Origin: an uncultured Lachnospiraceae bacterium
GTDB lineage: Bacteria; Bacillota; Clostridia; Lachnospirales; Lachnospiraceae
Direction: 5' to 3'
DNA length: 64,000 bases
Assembly (NCBI GenBank): GCA_947652735.1
Contig: CANTEG010000007.1
Coordinates: 1 to 64,000 of the forward strand
The notes under the pieces were generated by a model. The model searched no databases, was not told the origin of the DNA, and was given only the letters and a program-made list of their open reading frames with translations. A program made the translations under genes and the position numbers. Below, one piece after another: positions 63,925 through 64,000 of the stretch; position 1 is the stretch's first letter; each line of letters opens with the position of its first letter.

Positions 63925-64000
63925 ATGAAAAAAATATTAATTGTTGATGACTCTGCACTTATGAGAAGAGTCATGTCTGATATAATTAATAAGACAAACG
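63925..64000 (+). CDS. cheB: Response regulator start, probably CheB (cut by the window edge)
   Basis: The first 25 residues (MKKILIVDDSALMRRVMSDIINKTN) are the start of a receiver domain with the acidic pocket VDDSALMRR. The SALMRRVM pattern is typical of CheB methylesterases, and flhG-(ycgR)-cheB is a known order. The rest lies outside the window, so the methylesterase domain is not seen. Confidence 0.7.
   Translation, partial: MKKILIVDDSALMRRVMSDIINKTN

Overview
This 64 kb window looks like a chromosomal segment of a low-GC, motile, anaerobic Gram-positive of the class Clostridia. The family is probably Lachnospiraceae (the Roseburia / Butyrivibrio / Lachnospira type). That placement is an inference from codon use, the Firmicutes-type flagellar gene order, the FliY form of the switch protein, the GerW/DUF2953 pair typical of spore-forming lineages, and a giant fused 2-hydroxyacyl-CoA dehydratase activase. 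No rRNA, tRNA, CRISPR array, prophage or transposase was seen. Almost all genes are on the + strand; the one large exception is the activase at 22343-26560.

Region 1 (1-13312) is mostly amino-acid biosynthesis. It holds leuC-leuD-leuB (with a small unannotated membrane ORF between leuC and leuD), a lipoprotein, ilvD, ilvB, serC, serA and an archaeal/fungal-type asd, followed by a small P-loop kinase and a DUF1015 protein. A 203-bp near-perfect palindrome sits just before ilvD. Region 2 (13327-22334) holds glycogen branching enzyme, a VOC protein, MscS, cysteine synthase, a probable zinc-homeostasis cassette (His-rich CobW GTPase, CobW-DUF1980 fusion, Fur-family repressor) and an HtrA protease. 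It ends in a 391-bp element with crossed inverted repeats between convergent genes. Region 3 (22343-38798) holds the 1405-aa activase, a LysM protein, a rhomboid-like membrane protein with a zinc ribbon, two unrecognised proteins, the DUF2953/GerW pair, an NrnA-like phosphoesterase, a small ppGpp synthetase, a flavin reductase, and then comM-dprA-topA.

Region 4 (38881-64000) is a large flagellar locus in the order flgB flgC fliE fliF fliG fliH fliI fliJ ylxF-like fliK flgD TIGR02530-like flgE | flbD motA motB fliL fliM fliY cheY fliO fliP fliQ fliR flhB flhA flhF flhG pilZ/ycgR cheB (cut by the window edge). A sigma-28-like promoter precedes flgB. A strong terminator followed by a sigma-A-like promoter after flgE divides the locus into at least two transcription units: rod/basal body/hook first, then motor, switch, export and placement genes. 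Several of the longest spacers carry tandem RNA hairpins.

The most unusual signals are: the 391-bp crossed-repeat element; the 203-bp palindrome; a 44-45 bp element found twice upstream of plausible start sites (serA and the ppGpp synthetase); the zinc cassette with a GTPase-DUF1980 fusion; the DUF1015 protein with a DGHHR motif beside serine genes; a stop codon that truncates an otherwise continuing acidic tail of FlgD; and the uncharacterised gene set next to the spore-associated pair.
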